Shown piece by piece: positions 22,996 to 33,196 of a stretch of DNA of 64,000 bases. Source of the DNA: an uncultured Flavobacteriaceae bacterium (lineage in GTDB: Bacteria; Bacteroidota; Bacteroidia; Flavobacteriales; Flavobacteriaceae); NCBI GenBank assembly GCA_947488345.1, contig CANKZQ010000002.1, positions 248,001 to 312,000 of the forward strand. Direction: 5' to 3'. A model generated the notes under the pieces. It was not told where the DNA came from and made no database searches. It worked only from the letters and a program-made list of their open reading frames with translations. Each line of letters begins with the position of its first letter. Position 1 is the first letter of the stretch. The translations under genes and the position numbers were made by a program.

Positions 22996-23107
22996 GTGAG
23001 AATAGAAGTTAAAAGCTAAGAAATTGTAAGATATACTTAGTTTTGCTACTAATCCATTTTGTACTAATTTTAACAAGTATTTATAGAATATTTAGTATCA
23101 TTGCGCT

Positions 23108-23941
23108 ATGCATAAAAAATTATTTTTACTTCTATTCATTTTATCAATTGGCATCAATGGTTATGCTCAAGATGAAAGTAAGAAAGATTCTATCGCTGTT
23201 AACTTAAAAGGTAAGATCATAAGTGTTACTGATAAGAAGCCTTTGGAGAGTGCGCATATTCTTAACTTAAATTCAGTTGAAGGTACTACGACCAATCGTC
23301 AAGGTCTATTTCAAATACCTGCCATGGCGAATGATACAATTTATATATCGTATGTGGGATATCAATCGATAAAATTGAAAGTAACTAGAGATTTATTAAA
23401 AGGAAATGAATTAGAAATTGCCATTCATGAAAAGACGGCAATTATAGATGAAGTTACGGTAAAAGCTCATGACCTTATCGGAGTATTAGTTGTAGATGCC
23501 GAAAATGTACCGTTGGATAAGTTTAATAGAATTCATATTGATGGATTACCGCAAGCATATGAAGTAGGTCGTCCTCAGTCAAAAAAGTATAATTCTGGAT
23601 TAAATGCTGTGTTTAATCCTATTGATTTTTGGTATAATAAATTAGGGAAAAGACCTAAAGAGTTAAAGAAATTAAAAAAATTGAAAGATGCCGACAAGCT
23701 ACGGGGCATTATGGAAGAAAAGTTTAGTCGTGAAGTATTGCTTACCTATATGGATATGAGTCGTAAAGATCTGAACGACTTATTGAAAGAATGTAATCGA
23801 TCTGATCGATTTATAAGAAAGGCCAGTGACCTACAAGTTATTGAGGCCGTTTTGCAGTGTTATGACAACTACAGAGCTGTTCAAGAAGGAAAGGTAAAGA
23901 AAGACATCATTCGCGTCAATAATAATCAAGGTAACAATTAA
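23108..23941 (+). CDS. Carboxypeptidase-regulatory-like domain protein, secreted
   Basis: A 277-residue protein with a signal peptide ending INGYAQ. Residues about 32-110 form a CarboxypepD_reg-like beta-sandwich (LKGKIISVTDKKPLESAHILNLNSVEGTTTNRQGLFQI, DTIYISYVGYQSIKLKV). A charged C-terminal helical domain follows (GKRPKELKKLKKLKDADKLRGIMEEKFSREVLLTYMDMS). The same first domain precedes TonB-dependent barrels, but none follows here. Probably periplasmic with unknown function. A strong terminator follows directly. Confidence 0.75.
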   Translation: MHKKLFLLLFILSIGINGYAQDESKKDSIAVNLKGKIISVTDKKPLESAHILNLNSVEGTTTNRQGLFQIPAMANDTIYISYVGYQSIKLKVTRDLLKGNELEIAIHEKTAIIDEVTVKAHDLIGVLVVDAENVPLDKFNRIHIDGLPQAYEVGRPQSKKYNSGLNAVFNPIDFWYNKLGKRPKELKKLKKLKDADKLRGIMEEKFSREVLLTYMDMSRKDLNDLLKECNRSDRFIRKASDLQVIEAVLQCYDNYRAVQEGKVKKDIIRVNNNQGNN

Positions 23942-23972
23942 AAAAAGCCAGTTCGATGGAACTGGCTTTTTT
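23941..23972. terminator. Bidirectional terminator between convergent genes
   Basis: Fourteen-base perfect arms AAAAAAGCCAGTTC (23941-23954) and GAACTGGCTTTTTT (23959-23972) with a four-base loop serve both the plus-strand gene ending at 23941 and the minus-strand prohibitin gene ending at 23993. Confidence 0.92.
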
Positions 23973-23992
23973 GTTTATGCTAAGTTATTCTT

Positions 23993-24826
23993 TTAATTAT
24001 TACCTAAAATCAAGGGCAATCCATCTTTAGAACTTCCAACTACAATTATTTTCGAGTTTGGAGATCTTGCAAGTTCTAATGTCGCTTCAATACCTTTATC
24101 CTGAAGTATTTTATCCGTTAAGGAAGCGCTTAATATTCTATTAGCATCAGCTTTACCCTGCGCCTCTATACGTTGTTTTTGAGCTTCTTTATCTGCCGTA
24201 ATTAGTCTAAATTCATATTCTAATGACTCTTGTTCTTGTTTTAGTTTTCGCTCAATTGCTTCCTTAATAGTTGGAGGTAAGGTAACGTCACGAACTAAGA
24301 TGTCGTTTATTTGGACATATTGCCCAAGTGCTTTTTTTGATACTTCATCAAAAATTTCTCTCTGAATTACATCACGTTTACTAGAATATAACTGTTCAGG
24401 CGTATACCGTCCCACAATACTTCTACCTGCAGACCGTACTTCAGGAATGATAACTACATCTAAATAATTTTCTCCTTTAGTTTTATGAAGCAGCCCTAAT
24501 TCATCAATTTTTGGTTGATATAGTATAGATACATCTAACTTTATTTCTAATCCATTAGAAGATAATACTTCCATGTCTTTAATGAACATATTTTGTTGAC
24601 GTACATTATAAATGTCTACTTTATTCCATGGAGCTACGATATGAAAACCTTCACCCATCGGCGGTGCATCTACAACCACGCCTCCTCCAAAACGCTTCCA
24701 AAGTACTCCAGCTTCACCTCTATCTACCGTGACAAAGGCTTTTGAAAATAATATAAGACCAACGATCACTAAAAATATAATAGGTATAATTGCCTTGGGA
24801 AATTCTAATTGTTTGTTATTACTCAT
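23993..24826 (-). CDS. Prohibitin/SPFH family membrane protein
   Basis: A 277-residue protein with one N-terminal membrane helix (AIIPIIFLVIVGLILFSKAFV). An SPFH/band-7 domain follows (TVDRGEAGVLWKRFGGGVV, LDVSILYQPKIDEL, AGRSIVGRYTPEQLYSSKRDVIQREI). A coiled-coil C-terminal helix (RKLKQEQESLEYEFRLITADKEAQKQRIEAQGKA) completes it. The layout matches prohibitin-like proteins that form membrane rings and scaffold proteases and microdomains. No FtsH or HflC-type partner is adjacent. Confidence 0.9.
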   Translation of the reverse strand: MSNNKQLEFPKAIIPIIFLVIVGLILFSKAFVTVDRGEAGVLWKRFGGGVVVDAPPMGEGFHIVAPWNKVDIYNVRQQNMFIKDMEVLSSNGLEIKLDVSILYQPKIDELGLLHKTKGENYLDVVIIPEVRSAGRSIVGRYTPEQLYSSKRDVIQREIFDEVSKKALGQYVQINDILVRDVTLPPTIKEAIERKLKQEQESLEYEFRLITADKEAQKQRIEAQGKADANRILSASLTDKILQDKGIEATLELARSPNSKIIVVGSSKDGLPLILGNN

Positions 24827-24892
24827 GTTATCTGTTTTTTGATTAATATTAGTATTGAAAATTTAATAAAACGAATGTACAAATTATACTGA

Positions 24893-27121
24893 TTATTCGT
24901 TCGTGTCTTGCCATTTACCTTGAGATTTTAAGAACTCAAGAGCGTTTATACGCATTTTACTCAAATCGGCATCAACGCGGGCGCTCAAATCTTTATACTC
25001 TTTTGACACTTGAATCTGTCTGAGCACCATATCCACATCTTGATAAACGTACATTCGTATTTTAGACTTACGATTAAAGTACAATTCATTAAGAATATTA
25101 GTCGTTGTCACCGCATCCTTTGATAAAGCGGCGCTATAAGCCAAAGAAAATAAAGGTCCGATCTCTTCTTTATCTATGGCTCCATCAAACTTTAAATCAG
25201 ATTTCACTTTTTTAGTATATAATTCAGCAAAGCGATTAGACATCTCATCTTTACCTACTTTCGAGTAAATAACACTGAGATGCGCCAAAATCATATCCAA
25301 TTTGTAAGGTGGTACTGTCAAGGTATCTGATAGATATATAGGATGGTATTGTTCAATATACTTTACAGCATCAGCATACTGATTATTATAATCATAACGC
25401 TGTAATTGAGTGGCTAATTTAAACTCACTGCCGTCGGTAATTCCATATTTGTCATAAACAGCATCAGTTTCCTCAAAAATTTGAGCATAATTTTTCTCAT
25501 AGGTATAGTTTTCAAAATGAACCGACATAGTTATTTGATTCTCTGGATATAACTTAGTCAATTTTTCCTCAGCCTCTTTCGAAATAGACAACAAACCTAA
25601 ATCTAAAGCAGTTACAGATAGAAGTCCTAATATTTTTAAATTTTTCGGCTTCTGCTGATATGCCTTGTATGTACGAATAAAGGCTTCGTCTAATTTACCA
25701 TTCGGTGGATTTCTAAGCATTGCGATAAGCATATCATCAACACCACTATAATCAGGATTCAACTCAACATTTTTTTTGGCCAAGGCCTCAGCCTCTTCAG
25801 TTTTCTTGTTTCTTAAGTAGTCATTCGCTAAGTTAGTTATTACAACAGGCGCCAATGGATCTATTTCGTAGGCTTTTTTGTACAATTCTGTTCTCAGTTT
25901 CGCATCTTCTGTACCTAATGAATTGGCATACCACATAACTATTTCTGAATTATTAGGCTCTAATTCATACGCCTTTTTGTTAGCTTCTTTCCCTTTTTCG
26001 AACTCTAGCTTTAGATCATAATAATTTGCCAATGCGGCATAAGCGGTTCCTAAAGTATTGTCTAATAAAAGTGCTCGGTCTGCATTATCTCGAATTAAAT
26101 CTGGTACTTTCTTGATATCTATATTACCATAAATTGACAGGTGTGCATAGGCTATTGCCAAACGAGCATACGCCAGTGCAAATTTATCATCTAAGGCAAT
26201 AGCTTCCTTAAAGAGTTGAATGGCCTCCTCAATCTCCTCTGCTTTTCTATTGAGTAATAATTGATTTCCTTTTAAATAAGTTTCATATGCCTTTGTATTT
26301 TTTGTAGGCACTTTAGCAGCGGTGACTTCCTCATTTTTGGGTTTTAATAACTTAATTTTGAGTTCTTCTAGTACCTGTTGAGAAATTTCATCTTGCACTT
26401 CAAAGAGATTTTCAGCAGAATAATTACGGTCATATGTTTCTGACCACATGTGAAATCCATCGTCTACTTTGATCAATTGCGCTGTGATTCTTATGCGATC
26501 TCCTGCCTTTCGAACACTCCCTTCAAGAATGTGTGCAACACCCAATTCTGCTCCTACGGCTTTTAAATCTTCATTCTTACCCTTGAATTTAAAAGAAGAT
26601 GTGCGACCTGCCACTTTCATTTCTTTTACCTTGGCCAATACATTGAGCAATTCTTCTGACAAGCCATCAGAGAAATACTCCTGGTCTCCTTTTGGCGACA
26701 TATCCGCAAAAGGTAACACCGCAATCGAGGCCATCTCTCCATTATCATCACTATTACTATTGCTTTGGGCATAAAAAACACGATTGATTAACAGAAAAAT
26801 TACTGCCATAGATAATACCGCAATAATCACGCGATTCAACTTTTTGCCCGTTGATGTTGATACAGAATCTGTAACTTCTATTTCCTTTGTTTTTTTTAAC
26901 CCTTCAGAAGTAAGTTCAAAAGCCCACGCGATAATTAGTGCAATTGGAAAACCGATAAAGACTAATAAAATGGTGGTAGTGTCGAACCAATCGGGCAAAG
27001 ATAGTGGTTCACTAATCGACGTAACCACTTGAATAATAAGCCAACCTGCTATCGCATAAGCTGTGGCAACTTTAAATACATTACGTCTTTTAAGCTCTTC
27101 TATTAACTTCTTGAAATTCAT
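24893..27121 (-). CDS. TolB-like/TPR repeat membrane protein
   Basis: A 742-residue protein. The N-terminal part (FKKLIEELKRRNVFKVATAYAIAGWLIIQVVTSI, IALIIAWAFELTSEGLKKT) holds two membrane segments as in adenylate-cyclase-associated TolB-like proteins. A third helix is at about 90-107. A TolB/FlgO-like domain follows (SIAVLPFADMSPKGDQEYFSDGLSEELLNVLAKV, HILEGSVRKAGDRIRITAQLI). TPR repeats span about 275-650 (AFALAYARLAIAYAHL, LGTAYAALANYYDLKLEFEKG). No cyclase domain is fused. It is probably a scaffold or signalling protein; its partner is not evident. Confidence 0.85.
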   Translation of the reverse strand: MNFKKLIEELKRRNVFKVATAYAIAGWLIIQVVTSISEPLSLPDWFDTTTILLVFIGFPIALIIAWAFELTSEGLKKTKEIEVTDSVSTSTGKKLNRVIIAVLSMAVIFLLINRVFYAQSNSNSDDNGEMASIAVLPFADMSPKGDQEYFSDGLSEELLNVLAKVKEMKVAGRTSSFKFKGKNEDLKAVGAELGVAHILEGSVRKAGDRIRITAQLIKVDDGFHMWSETYDRNYSAENLFEVQDEISQQVLEELKIKLLKPKNEEVTAAKVPTKNTKAYETYLKGNQLLLNRKAEEIEEAIQLFKEAIALDDKFALAYARLAIAYAHLSIYGNIDIKKVPDLIRDNADRALLLDNTLGTAYAALANYYDLKLEFEKGKEANKKAYELEPNNSEIVMWYANSLGTEDAKLRTELYKKAYEIDPLAPVVITNLANDYLRNKKTEEAEALAKKNVELNPDYSGVDDMLIAMLRNPPNGKLDEAFIRTYKAYQQKPKNLKILGLLSVTALDLGLLSISKEAEEKLTKLYPENQITMSVHFENYTYEKNYAQIFEETDAVYDKYGITDGSEFKLATQLQRYDYNNQYADAVKYIEQYHPIYLSDTLTVPPYKLDMILAHLSVIYSKVGKDEMSNRFAELYTKKVKSDLKFDGAIDKEEIGPLFSLAYSAALSKDAVTTTNILNELYFNRKSKIRMYVYQDVDMVLRQIQVSKEYKDLSARVDADLSKMRINALEFLKSQGKWQDTNE

Positions 27122-27189
27122 GGAAAATAGCTTGGTTTAGACTTCGAAATATACGAAATAATCCCGTATAACTTGAAGAATTTAAGTAT

Positions 27190-29214
27190 CTAAATCAATC
27201 CTCGATATTTGCGGATAAACCACTCTACACTAAAGAATAACACTATAAAACCTAATAACCACTTCCAGTCAATTATAGGTACGATTTTCTCGGAACGTTT
27301 TTGTATGGCTTTGTAATTTGTATCCTGAATTAATGCTGTTAATGCTGAATCACTTGAATTTATATGAAACAGCTTCCCTCCAGAACTCTTTGAAATCGCA
27401 TTGAGAGCCTCGGTATTTGCATAGGTGAACTGTTGTTCGATATTATAGTCTAACACAGTAAAGCGACCTCCTTTTGTAGTGTTTTGACCTTCTACTCTCA
27501 CAGTAAAGCTATAATCTCCACTTTGCAAGTCATTTAGGTTCAATTCAAAAGTATTCTTATTTAAAAGAAAAGGATATTGTTTTATCTCATTAGTTTCAAG
27601 ATTCCTAAGGCTTAAAAATAGTTTAGCACGTGTGTCTAAGGTATAGTTGTTATCGAAATACTTGGCCGAAATTTTTATCAAATCATTTTGATAAGCAATA
27701 GCACTATAGGTTAATTCAATTCTATTGAATGCTTTTTTTACGGATAAATACTGCACCAATTTATTTATAAAGCCATCAAATTCTTCAAAGGATTTACTTT
27801 TCGTAAAGCTCAGTGCTCGCCATTTCCAACTATTTTCACCAAAAAGAACAGCGCCTTTTTTTGTTGTTGAGCCATATGTAGCTAGTAGCGGACTTTCTGT
27901 TTTAAAACCACCAATATTCTGAAATAACAATGTTTCAAACGGAGTATTAAAAACAACTTCACCAAAAAAAGCATGCAATGGAGGTAGATTTTCAATATCC
28001 AAGTTATCGACAACAAAAGCACTATATTCATCATTGAAAACCGCCATATAATCCTCTGTTTGGGAAATGACACTTTTCTTAAAATCTGTTTGAATAGAAT
28101 TTAAAAAGTTCCAATCTGTTTGTGTTCCTGTAATAATAAATGAACTGATCTCCTTTTCTTCTAACGCCTCGAATATCTTCCTGAAACTATTTGTTGGCTG
28201 ATAAAGTATGACCAATTGGTATTGATTTAGTGCATTCACATCAACACTTGAATTTAGGTAGACAACCTTACGTTGTTTATTTGATTCAATAGCTCTTTTA
28301 AACATTCCTAAATCGGGATGTTTTATATCACTGATGATGGCTATTTTAGATTGTTCATCAATTACTTCTACACTAAAGTTTTTTTGATTATTTAAGCGAT
28401 TCTTCTCTCCATCTAACGGTGTTACTGAGGCTCTATAATTTAAATTTCCAACTTTTGATGCTGATACATTAAAAACAACTTGTTCTGAATTCTTCTCTCC
28501 GTTGAGTGCTATGTTCTTTCTAAAAACGGTTGTATTTCCAGTTTTCACAGTCAATATGGAGTTCATTGGTACGGTACCATTATAGTTTACAAATATTTCT
28601 ACTGGAAAATTGTTTCCTAAAAACGAATATCTATTGGCATTTAACTTAGAGATTTCTAAATCAGTATGTTTGACGGTGTCACCTACAATTATTGGAAATA
28701 GTGTTCCTTTCGATTTATGAAACGAATAATCGGATCCTAGCGTTTGGTTACCATCGGTCACCAGCAGTATCACCTCTTTTTCTTTATAGAGTCCGTCTAA
28801 GGAAATCAACGCTTCATTTATATTCGTTCTATTGACGCTAAAATTTAAGGAATCTAATAACTTCAGTTTTGAATCGAACGAAAAATAGTCAATGTCAAAT
28901 TTCTCATTCAACGCTTCATTTGATTTTACAGTAGAAACAAAAGATGCTGTTTTATCATCACTATTTAAAAACCCAATAGATGATGAATTATCAATAACCA
29001 AGACTAACTTTGGCTTAACAATTTCTAAAATTTCACTTTCTATTTTTGGATTTATAAAGAGTAACAACATTGAAAAAATACCTAAAAAACGAAGAACAGC
29101 CAGTAATACCGTTACATTTGATTTAGATTTTGATTTGTAAAAATATTGAAAGACTGCAATTGCTAATGCGGCAATCACAGCAAAAATCACAAATAATAGT
29201 GTTGTTATATCCAA
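27190..29214 (-). CDS. VWA-domain membrane protein (BatA-like)
   Basis: A 674-residue protein. The only start in reach is TTG at 29214 (MDITTLLFVIFAVIA). Two N-terminal membrane helices (about 4-23, 36-54) precede a von Willebrand A-like segment with the metal-site motif DNSSS (75-79) and LLVTDGNQTLGS. A beta-rich central part and a single C-terminal helix (IDWKWLLGFIVLFFSVEWFIRKYRG) follow. This layout resembles the aerotolerance Bat-type or DUF4159-like proteins of Bacteroidota. The gene sits alone before fabG on the minus strand; no MoxR ATPase is beside it. Confidence 0.8.
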   Translation of the reverse strand: MDITTLLFVIFAVIAALAIAVFQYFYKSKSKSNVTVLLAVLRFLGIFSMLLLFINPKIESEILEIVKPKLVLVIDNSSSIGFLNSDDKTASFVSTVKSNEALNEKFDIDYFSFDSKLKLLDSLNFSVNRTNINEALISLDGLYKEKEVILLVTDGNQTLGSDYSFHKSKGTLFPIIVGDTVKHTDLEISKLNANRYSFLGNNFPVEIFVNYNGTVPMNSILTVKTGNTTVFRKNIALNGEKNSEQVVFNVSASKVGNLNYRASVTPLDGEKNRLNNQKNFSVEVIDEQSKIAIISDIKHPDLGMFKRAIESNKQRKVVYLNSSVDVNALNQYQLVILYQPTNSFRKIFEALEEKEISSFIITGTQTDWNFLNSIQTDFKKSVISQTEDYMAVFNDEYSAFVVDNLDIENLPPLHAFFGEVVFNTPFETLLFQNIGGFKTESPLLATYGSTTKKGAVLFGENSWKWRALSFTKSKSFEEFDGFINKLVQYLSVKKAFNRIELTYSAIAYQNDLIKISAKYFDNNYTLDTRAKLFLSLRNLETNEIKQYPFLLNKNTFELNLNDLQSGDYSFTVRVEGQNTTKGGRFTVLDYNIEQQFTYANTEALNAISKSSGGKLFHINSSDSALTALIQDTNYKAIQKRSEKIVPIIDWKWLLGFIVLFFSVEWFIRKYRGLI

Positions 29215-29248
29215 AATCTATACAGCATTCCGCGAAAGCGAAATTAAA

Positions 29249-29995
29249 TTAAGTGAGCATCCCACCATCAACATTTAATGTTTGCCCAGTAATATAGGCA
29301 GCCATATCAGAAGCTAAAAAAACACAGGCATTGGCAATATCTTCTGGAGACCCACCTCTCTTCAAAGGTATTGATTCTCTCCAAGTATTGACGGTCTCTT
29401 CTGGTAGCGCACCTGTCATCTCAGTTTCTATAAAGCCGGGAGCAATGGCGTTGCATCGAATATTACGGGATCCTAATTCTAGAGCGACAGATTTTGTAAA
29501 GCCTAAGATTCCAGCTTTGGAGGCCGCATAGTTTGTTTGCCCAGCATTTCCTTTAACACCAACGACAGAACTCATATTAATAATCGACCCACTACGTTGT
29601 TTCATCATTGGTCGGATAACCGCTTTTGTCAAATTAAAAACGGATTTCAAATTCACCTCAATTACCTTATCGAAATCCTCTTCAGATATTCTCATTAATA
29701 AATTATCCTTTGTAATTCCAGCATTGTTTATCAATATATCAATACCTCCGAACTCTTCAATAACGTTCTTTGCTAATTCTTGAGCAGCTTCAAAATTAGC
29801 GGCATTAGATTGATATCCCTTAGCCTCTATCCCTAGAGATTTTAGTTCATTTTCTAAAGCAGTTGCCGCTTCGGCTGAAGAGTTAAATGTAAAAGCTACA
29901 TTCGCACCATGTTCGGCAAAGACTTTGGCAATTCCTTTACCAATACCTCTTGTTGCACCCGTGATTAACGCTGTCTTATTTTGTAATAATTTCAT
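29249..29995 (-). CDS. fabG: 3-oxoacyl-ACP reductase
   Basis: A 248-residue short-chain dehydrogenase that reduces 3-oxoacyl-ACP to 3-hydroxyacyl-ACP with NADPH in fatty-acid elongation. Visible motifs: cofactor GATRGIGKGIA (about 12-22), LINNAGIT (about 88-95), catalytic Ser-Tyr-Lys with NMSSVVGVKGNAGQTNYAASKAG (about 138-160), and C-terminal ITGQTLNVDGGM. Length and motifs match FabG rather than a general SDR. Its own -7 box lies at 30020-30027. It precedes the VWA gene on the same strand. Confidence 0.93.
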   Translation of the reverse strand: MKLLQNKTALITGATRGIGKGIAKVFAEHGANVAFTFNSSAEAATALENELKSLGIEAKGYQSNAANFEAAQELAKNVIEEFGGIDILINNAGITKDNLLMRISEEDFDKVIEVNLKSVFNLTKAVIRPMMKQRSGSIINMSSVVGVKGNAGQTNYAASKAGILGFTKSVALELGSRNIRCNAIAPGFIETEMTGALPEETVNTWRESIPLKRGGSPEDIANACVFLASDMAAYITGQTLNVDGGMLT

Positions 29996-30019
29996 GTGAT
30001 TTACTTAATTAAGATGTTT

Positions 30020-30027
30020 CAAATATA
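30020..30027 (-). promoter_or_regulatory. -7 box (TATATTTG) of fabG
   Basis: The minus strand reads TATATTTG, 24 bases before the ATG at 29995 and directly after the terminator of the M16 gene. fabG therefore starts its own transcript. Confidence 0.6.
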
Positions 30028-30073
30028 CGTATTTATTTATATGAAACTGGTCATAAAATTAATCAATAAGCAT

Positions 30074-30108
30074 AAAAAAAGGAACTCTTAAAAGAGCTCC
30101 TTTTTTTT
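30074..30108 (-). terminator. Terminator of the M16 peptidase gene
   Basis: AAAAAAAGGAACTC and GAGCTCCTTTTTTTT pair with one mismatch around TTAAAA. On the minus strand it ends in a T-run. It lies 24 bases after the M16 gene stop. Confidence 0.85.
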
Positions 30109-30131
30109 ACAAAATAAATTAAAACCTAGGG

Positions 30132-33104
30132 TTACAATTTAACGTTCGTTTCGTTAACGTAATTAAATAAATAATCAACATCTAGTTCTTTTATCTTGCC
30201 AAGTTTTTGTAACGACTTAATGTCGAGATCATTTTTATTACCAATAACCATGACATTGTAATTTTCACCTTTCACATTTTGATCAAAAAATGCTTTTAGG
30301 TCTTCCATAGTCATACCTTTGATAGTGTTGTACATTTCCTCTCTGTTGTCATTGTCGATACCTAATTTTTTTAAGCGCTCATACGACCAAAATATATTTG
30401 ATTTCGTAATTCGTTGTGCCGCCAATTTTTTCAATGCTGCTTCTTTTGCTGCTTTGAATTGCTTTTCAGCTTCAGGCATATCATTCATAAGCTCCATCAT
30501 CGCCTCAACCGCTTGTCCTAATTTATTTGCTTGTGTTCCTACATAAGCCATCACATAATTAGGTTCGTCCTTTTTTGATGCGTTAGAATACGATGCAAAC
30601 GCCGAGTATGCTAGTGATTTACTTTCACGAATTTCTTGAAAAACTATTGAAGATAATCCACTACCAAAATAATTATTGAACAAAGTTGATGCTGCTAAAT
30701 TTTCAGGTTTAAAAGGTTCTCCTTTAGCTAAAAATAACATTTCAGTTTGTACCATATCATAATCGGTATAAAACACGTTTCCTCCTGTGTCGGTTTTTTC
30801 ATATTTTTTGGCAACTGGATAATCTTTCAATTCACCCAATAACTTATGATGTTCATTCAAGGCAGTCACCGCTGAATTCACATCCTTTCCATAATAAAAA
30901 ACACGTTGCTTATAGCCCTTCATATCTTTAATGATATCCACTAATTCTTGAGGGTCAATTTCTTTTAATTCATTTATTTGCATAATATCTCTTAAAGGCG
31001 AGTTTTCTCCGTATTGACCATAATTCATTAAGCCATTCCAAAGAATATTACCTTTTTGAGTCTTCCCATCTTGACGTCCTTTAGCGGTTTTTTCTACATA
31101 TTTATCATACGCTTCTTGATCCGCTTTAGCGTTATCCCAAAGATGCTCTAACAATTCTAACCCTTTCGGTAGGTTTTCTTTTAAACCATTAAGACCGACA
31201 TAGGTTTTATCTTCTGCGGTACTTACGTAATAATTGATACCCAATTTATAAAACTCTTTCTTTAATTCTTCAGCGGTATATGTATCTGTTCCTAGATACT
31301 CCAAATACCCTGCCGCAAAACTCAATTTCTTGTCGTTATCTTTTCCCATATCAAAAATGATATTCATATCGAACAAGTCATTTTTTTCATTTTCTACATA
31401 GGCTACAGCGATATCATTTGCAGTCTTTGTCTCTTTAATAGCAGTTTTATAATCTATAAATTTAGGTTGTAAAGGTTCTGACTTTCTCGCATTAAAAGCG
31501 GTTATATAATCAGAACTCTTGTCTCTATTTAAGTTCACCGGAGTGATCCCTGGGTTTTGCACTTTTACAATACTCTTATCTTCGCCTTTACGCTTATAAG
31601 TGACTACATAATTGTCTTTATAAAAAGTGTTGGCGAAATCAACGAGTTCTTGTTTTGTAATTTTCTTCAAGTCATTTAAAAACTTTACTTTATCTACCCA
31701 ATTCTCATTATGAATAAAAGCATTTACATACATATCTGCCAATGCTGTATTGTTTTCATACTGTCTGGTTTGATTTAATTTTAAGTCATTTACCACCGCA
31801 TCGATCATCCACTCATCGAACTCACCTTTCTTCAAACGCTCTACTTGCTCCAATAAAAGATCCTTAACTTCATCTAATGTTTGTCCTTCTTTTGGTGAAC
31901 CTGTAAACGTATGGTAACCGTAGTCATTTAAAAATGTTGGTGAACAACTTGCTCGTTGTACAACTTGCTTCTGATTTAAGTTTAAATCAATTATACCAGC
32001 ATTACCATTGGCAAGTATCATGTCGCATAAGGTCACATATTTTTGTTCTTCTGTATTCACTCCTTTAGAGCGAAATGCTACAGATATATTTTCTGCCGTT
32101 GGTCCGAAAACTTCTTTGGTAATTGGCGCAGCAATGGCTTCTTCTTTTGGTAATTCAGGATGCGCAAGCTCCTTTTTTTCGAATGTTCCAAAAGTCTCAT
32201 TAATCTTTTTAATAGTACTATCGAATTCTAAATCTCCTACTAAAATAACGGCCATATTATTTGGAACGTAGTACTTATCAAAATAGTTGTTAATGTCGAC
32301 CATAGAAGGATTCTTCAAATGTTGTGCTGTACCAATTGTGGTTTGTTGTCCGTACGGATGATTTGGAAATAAACCATCGAGCATCGCAGCATATGTTTTT
32401 CTAAAATCACTATCTTGACCACGATTAAACTCTTCAAATACAGCTTCTAACTCCGTATGAAACAAACGCAATACCAACGTACCAAAACGTTCTTTCTCTA
32501 GATCTATCCACTTATCAAGTTCATTTGACGGAATCTTATTGGTATATACCGTTTGCTCGAACCAGGTATAAGCATTTGTGCCAGTGGCACCCAATGAAGC
32601 AGTCATTTTATCATATTCATTCGCAATCGAATAGTTTGAAGCTTCTAATGATACTTTATCAATTTCTTTATACAGTGCTAATTTCTTATCTGCATCTTCT
32701 TCAGCTCTATGTTGTTCATATAGTTCAGAAATTTTGGTAAGATATTCTTTCTCTTTTTCCCAGTCAGCTGTTCCTATTTTATGAGTTCCTTTAAACACCA
32801 TATGCTCTAAGTAATGCGCTAATCCGGTAGAATTCTTAGGATCATAATTTGAACCAGCACGCACACCTATATATGTTTGTATTTTAGGTTCATCAGTATT
32901 CTGGCTTAAATATACTTTGAGACCATTGTCTAGCGTATACAATCGCAATCCTGTTGGATCATTAGTGACCGTTTCATAACTAAGTCCGTTAGAATCGGTA
33001 TTTGAAACCGCCATGACTTCGTTAGAAGAAGAGTCGTTCATTTTACAGCTTGTTAAGGCGATAAAAAACAAACATATCATAAAAAATTTACTAGTAGTTT
33101 TCAT
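30132..33104 (-). CDS. M16 family zinc metallopeptidase lipoprotein
   Basis: A 990-residue lipoprotein (lipobox LTSC, Cys20). It has two M16 (insulinase/pitrilysin) halves. The first holds the inverted zinc motif HYLEH (H97, E100, H101) and the downstream Glu in LEAVFEEFNRGQ. The second half (about 560-980; LAASTLFNNYFGSGLSSIVFQEIRESKSLAYS) has no HxxEH and acts structurally as in two-chain M16 enzymes. It degrades peptides in the periplasm or outer membrane. It is a monocistronic gene with a terminator on both sides (33129-33164 belongs to sucD). Confidence 0.93.
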   Translation of the reverse strand: MKTTSKFFMICLFFIALTSCKMNDSSSNEVMAVSNTDSNGLSYETVTNDPTGLRLYTLDNGLKVYLSQNTDEPKIQTYIGVRAGSNYDPKNSTGLAHYLEHMVFKGTHKIGTADWEKEKEYLTKISELYEQHRAEEDADKKLALYKEIDKVSLEASNYSIANEYDKMTASLGATGTNAYTWFEQTVYTNKIPSNELDKWIDLEKERFGTLVLRLFHTELEAVFEEFNRGQDSDFRKTYAAMLDGLFPNHPYGQQTTIGTAQHLKNPSMVDINNYFDKYYVPNNMAVILVGDLEFDSTIKKINETFGTFEKKELAHPELPKEEAIAAPITKEVFGPTAENISVAFRSKGVNTEEQKYVTLCDMILANGNAGIIDLNLNQKQVVQRASCSPTFLNDYGYHTFTGSPKEGQTLDEVKDLLLEQVERLKKGEFDEWMIDAVVNDLKLNQTRQYENNTALADMYVNAFIHNENWVDKVKFLNDLKKITKQELVDFANTFYKDNYVVTYKRKGEDKSIVKVQNPGITPVNLNRDKSSDYITAFNARKSEPLQPKFIDYKTAIKETKTANDIAVAYVENEKNDLFDMNIIFDMGKDNDKKLSFAAGYLEYLGTDTYTAEELKKEFYKLGINYYVSTAEDKTYVGLNGLKENLPKGLELLEHLWDNAKADQEAYDKYVEKTAKGRQDGKTQKGNILWNGLMNYGQYGENSPLRDIMQINELKEIDPQELVDIIKDMKGYKQRVFYYGKDVNSAVTALNEHHKLLGELKDYPVAKKYEKTDTGGNVFYTDYDMVQTEMLFLAKGEPFKPENLAASTLFNNYFGSGLSSIVFQEIRESKSLAYSAFASYSNASKKDEPNYVMAYVGTQANKLGQAVEAMMELMNDMPEAEKQFKAAKEAALKKLAAQRITKSNIFWSYERLKKLGIDNDNREEMYNTIKGMTMEDLKAFFDQNVKGENYNVMVIGNKNDLDIKSLQKLGKIKELDVDYLFNYVNETNVKL

Positions 33105-33128
33105 TATTGGGTTTATTGATTATGTTAC

Positions 33129-33164
33129 AAAAAAAATTCGTTAGCTAAAATATAACTAACGAAT
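33129..33164 (-). terminator. Terminator of sucD
   Basis: Nine-base perfect arms ATTCGTTAG (33136-33144) and CTAACGAAT (33156-33164), followed on the minus strand by a T-run (33129-33135). It lies 33 bases after the sucD stop. Confidence 0.87.
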
Positions 33165-33196
33165 CTAAATATTAATTTTTAAGCTTTATTTAACTT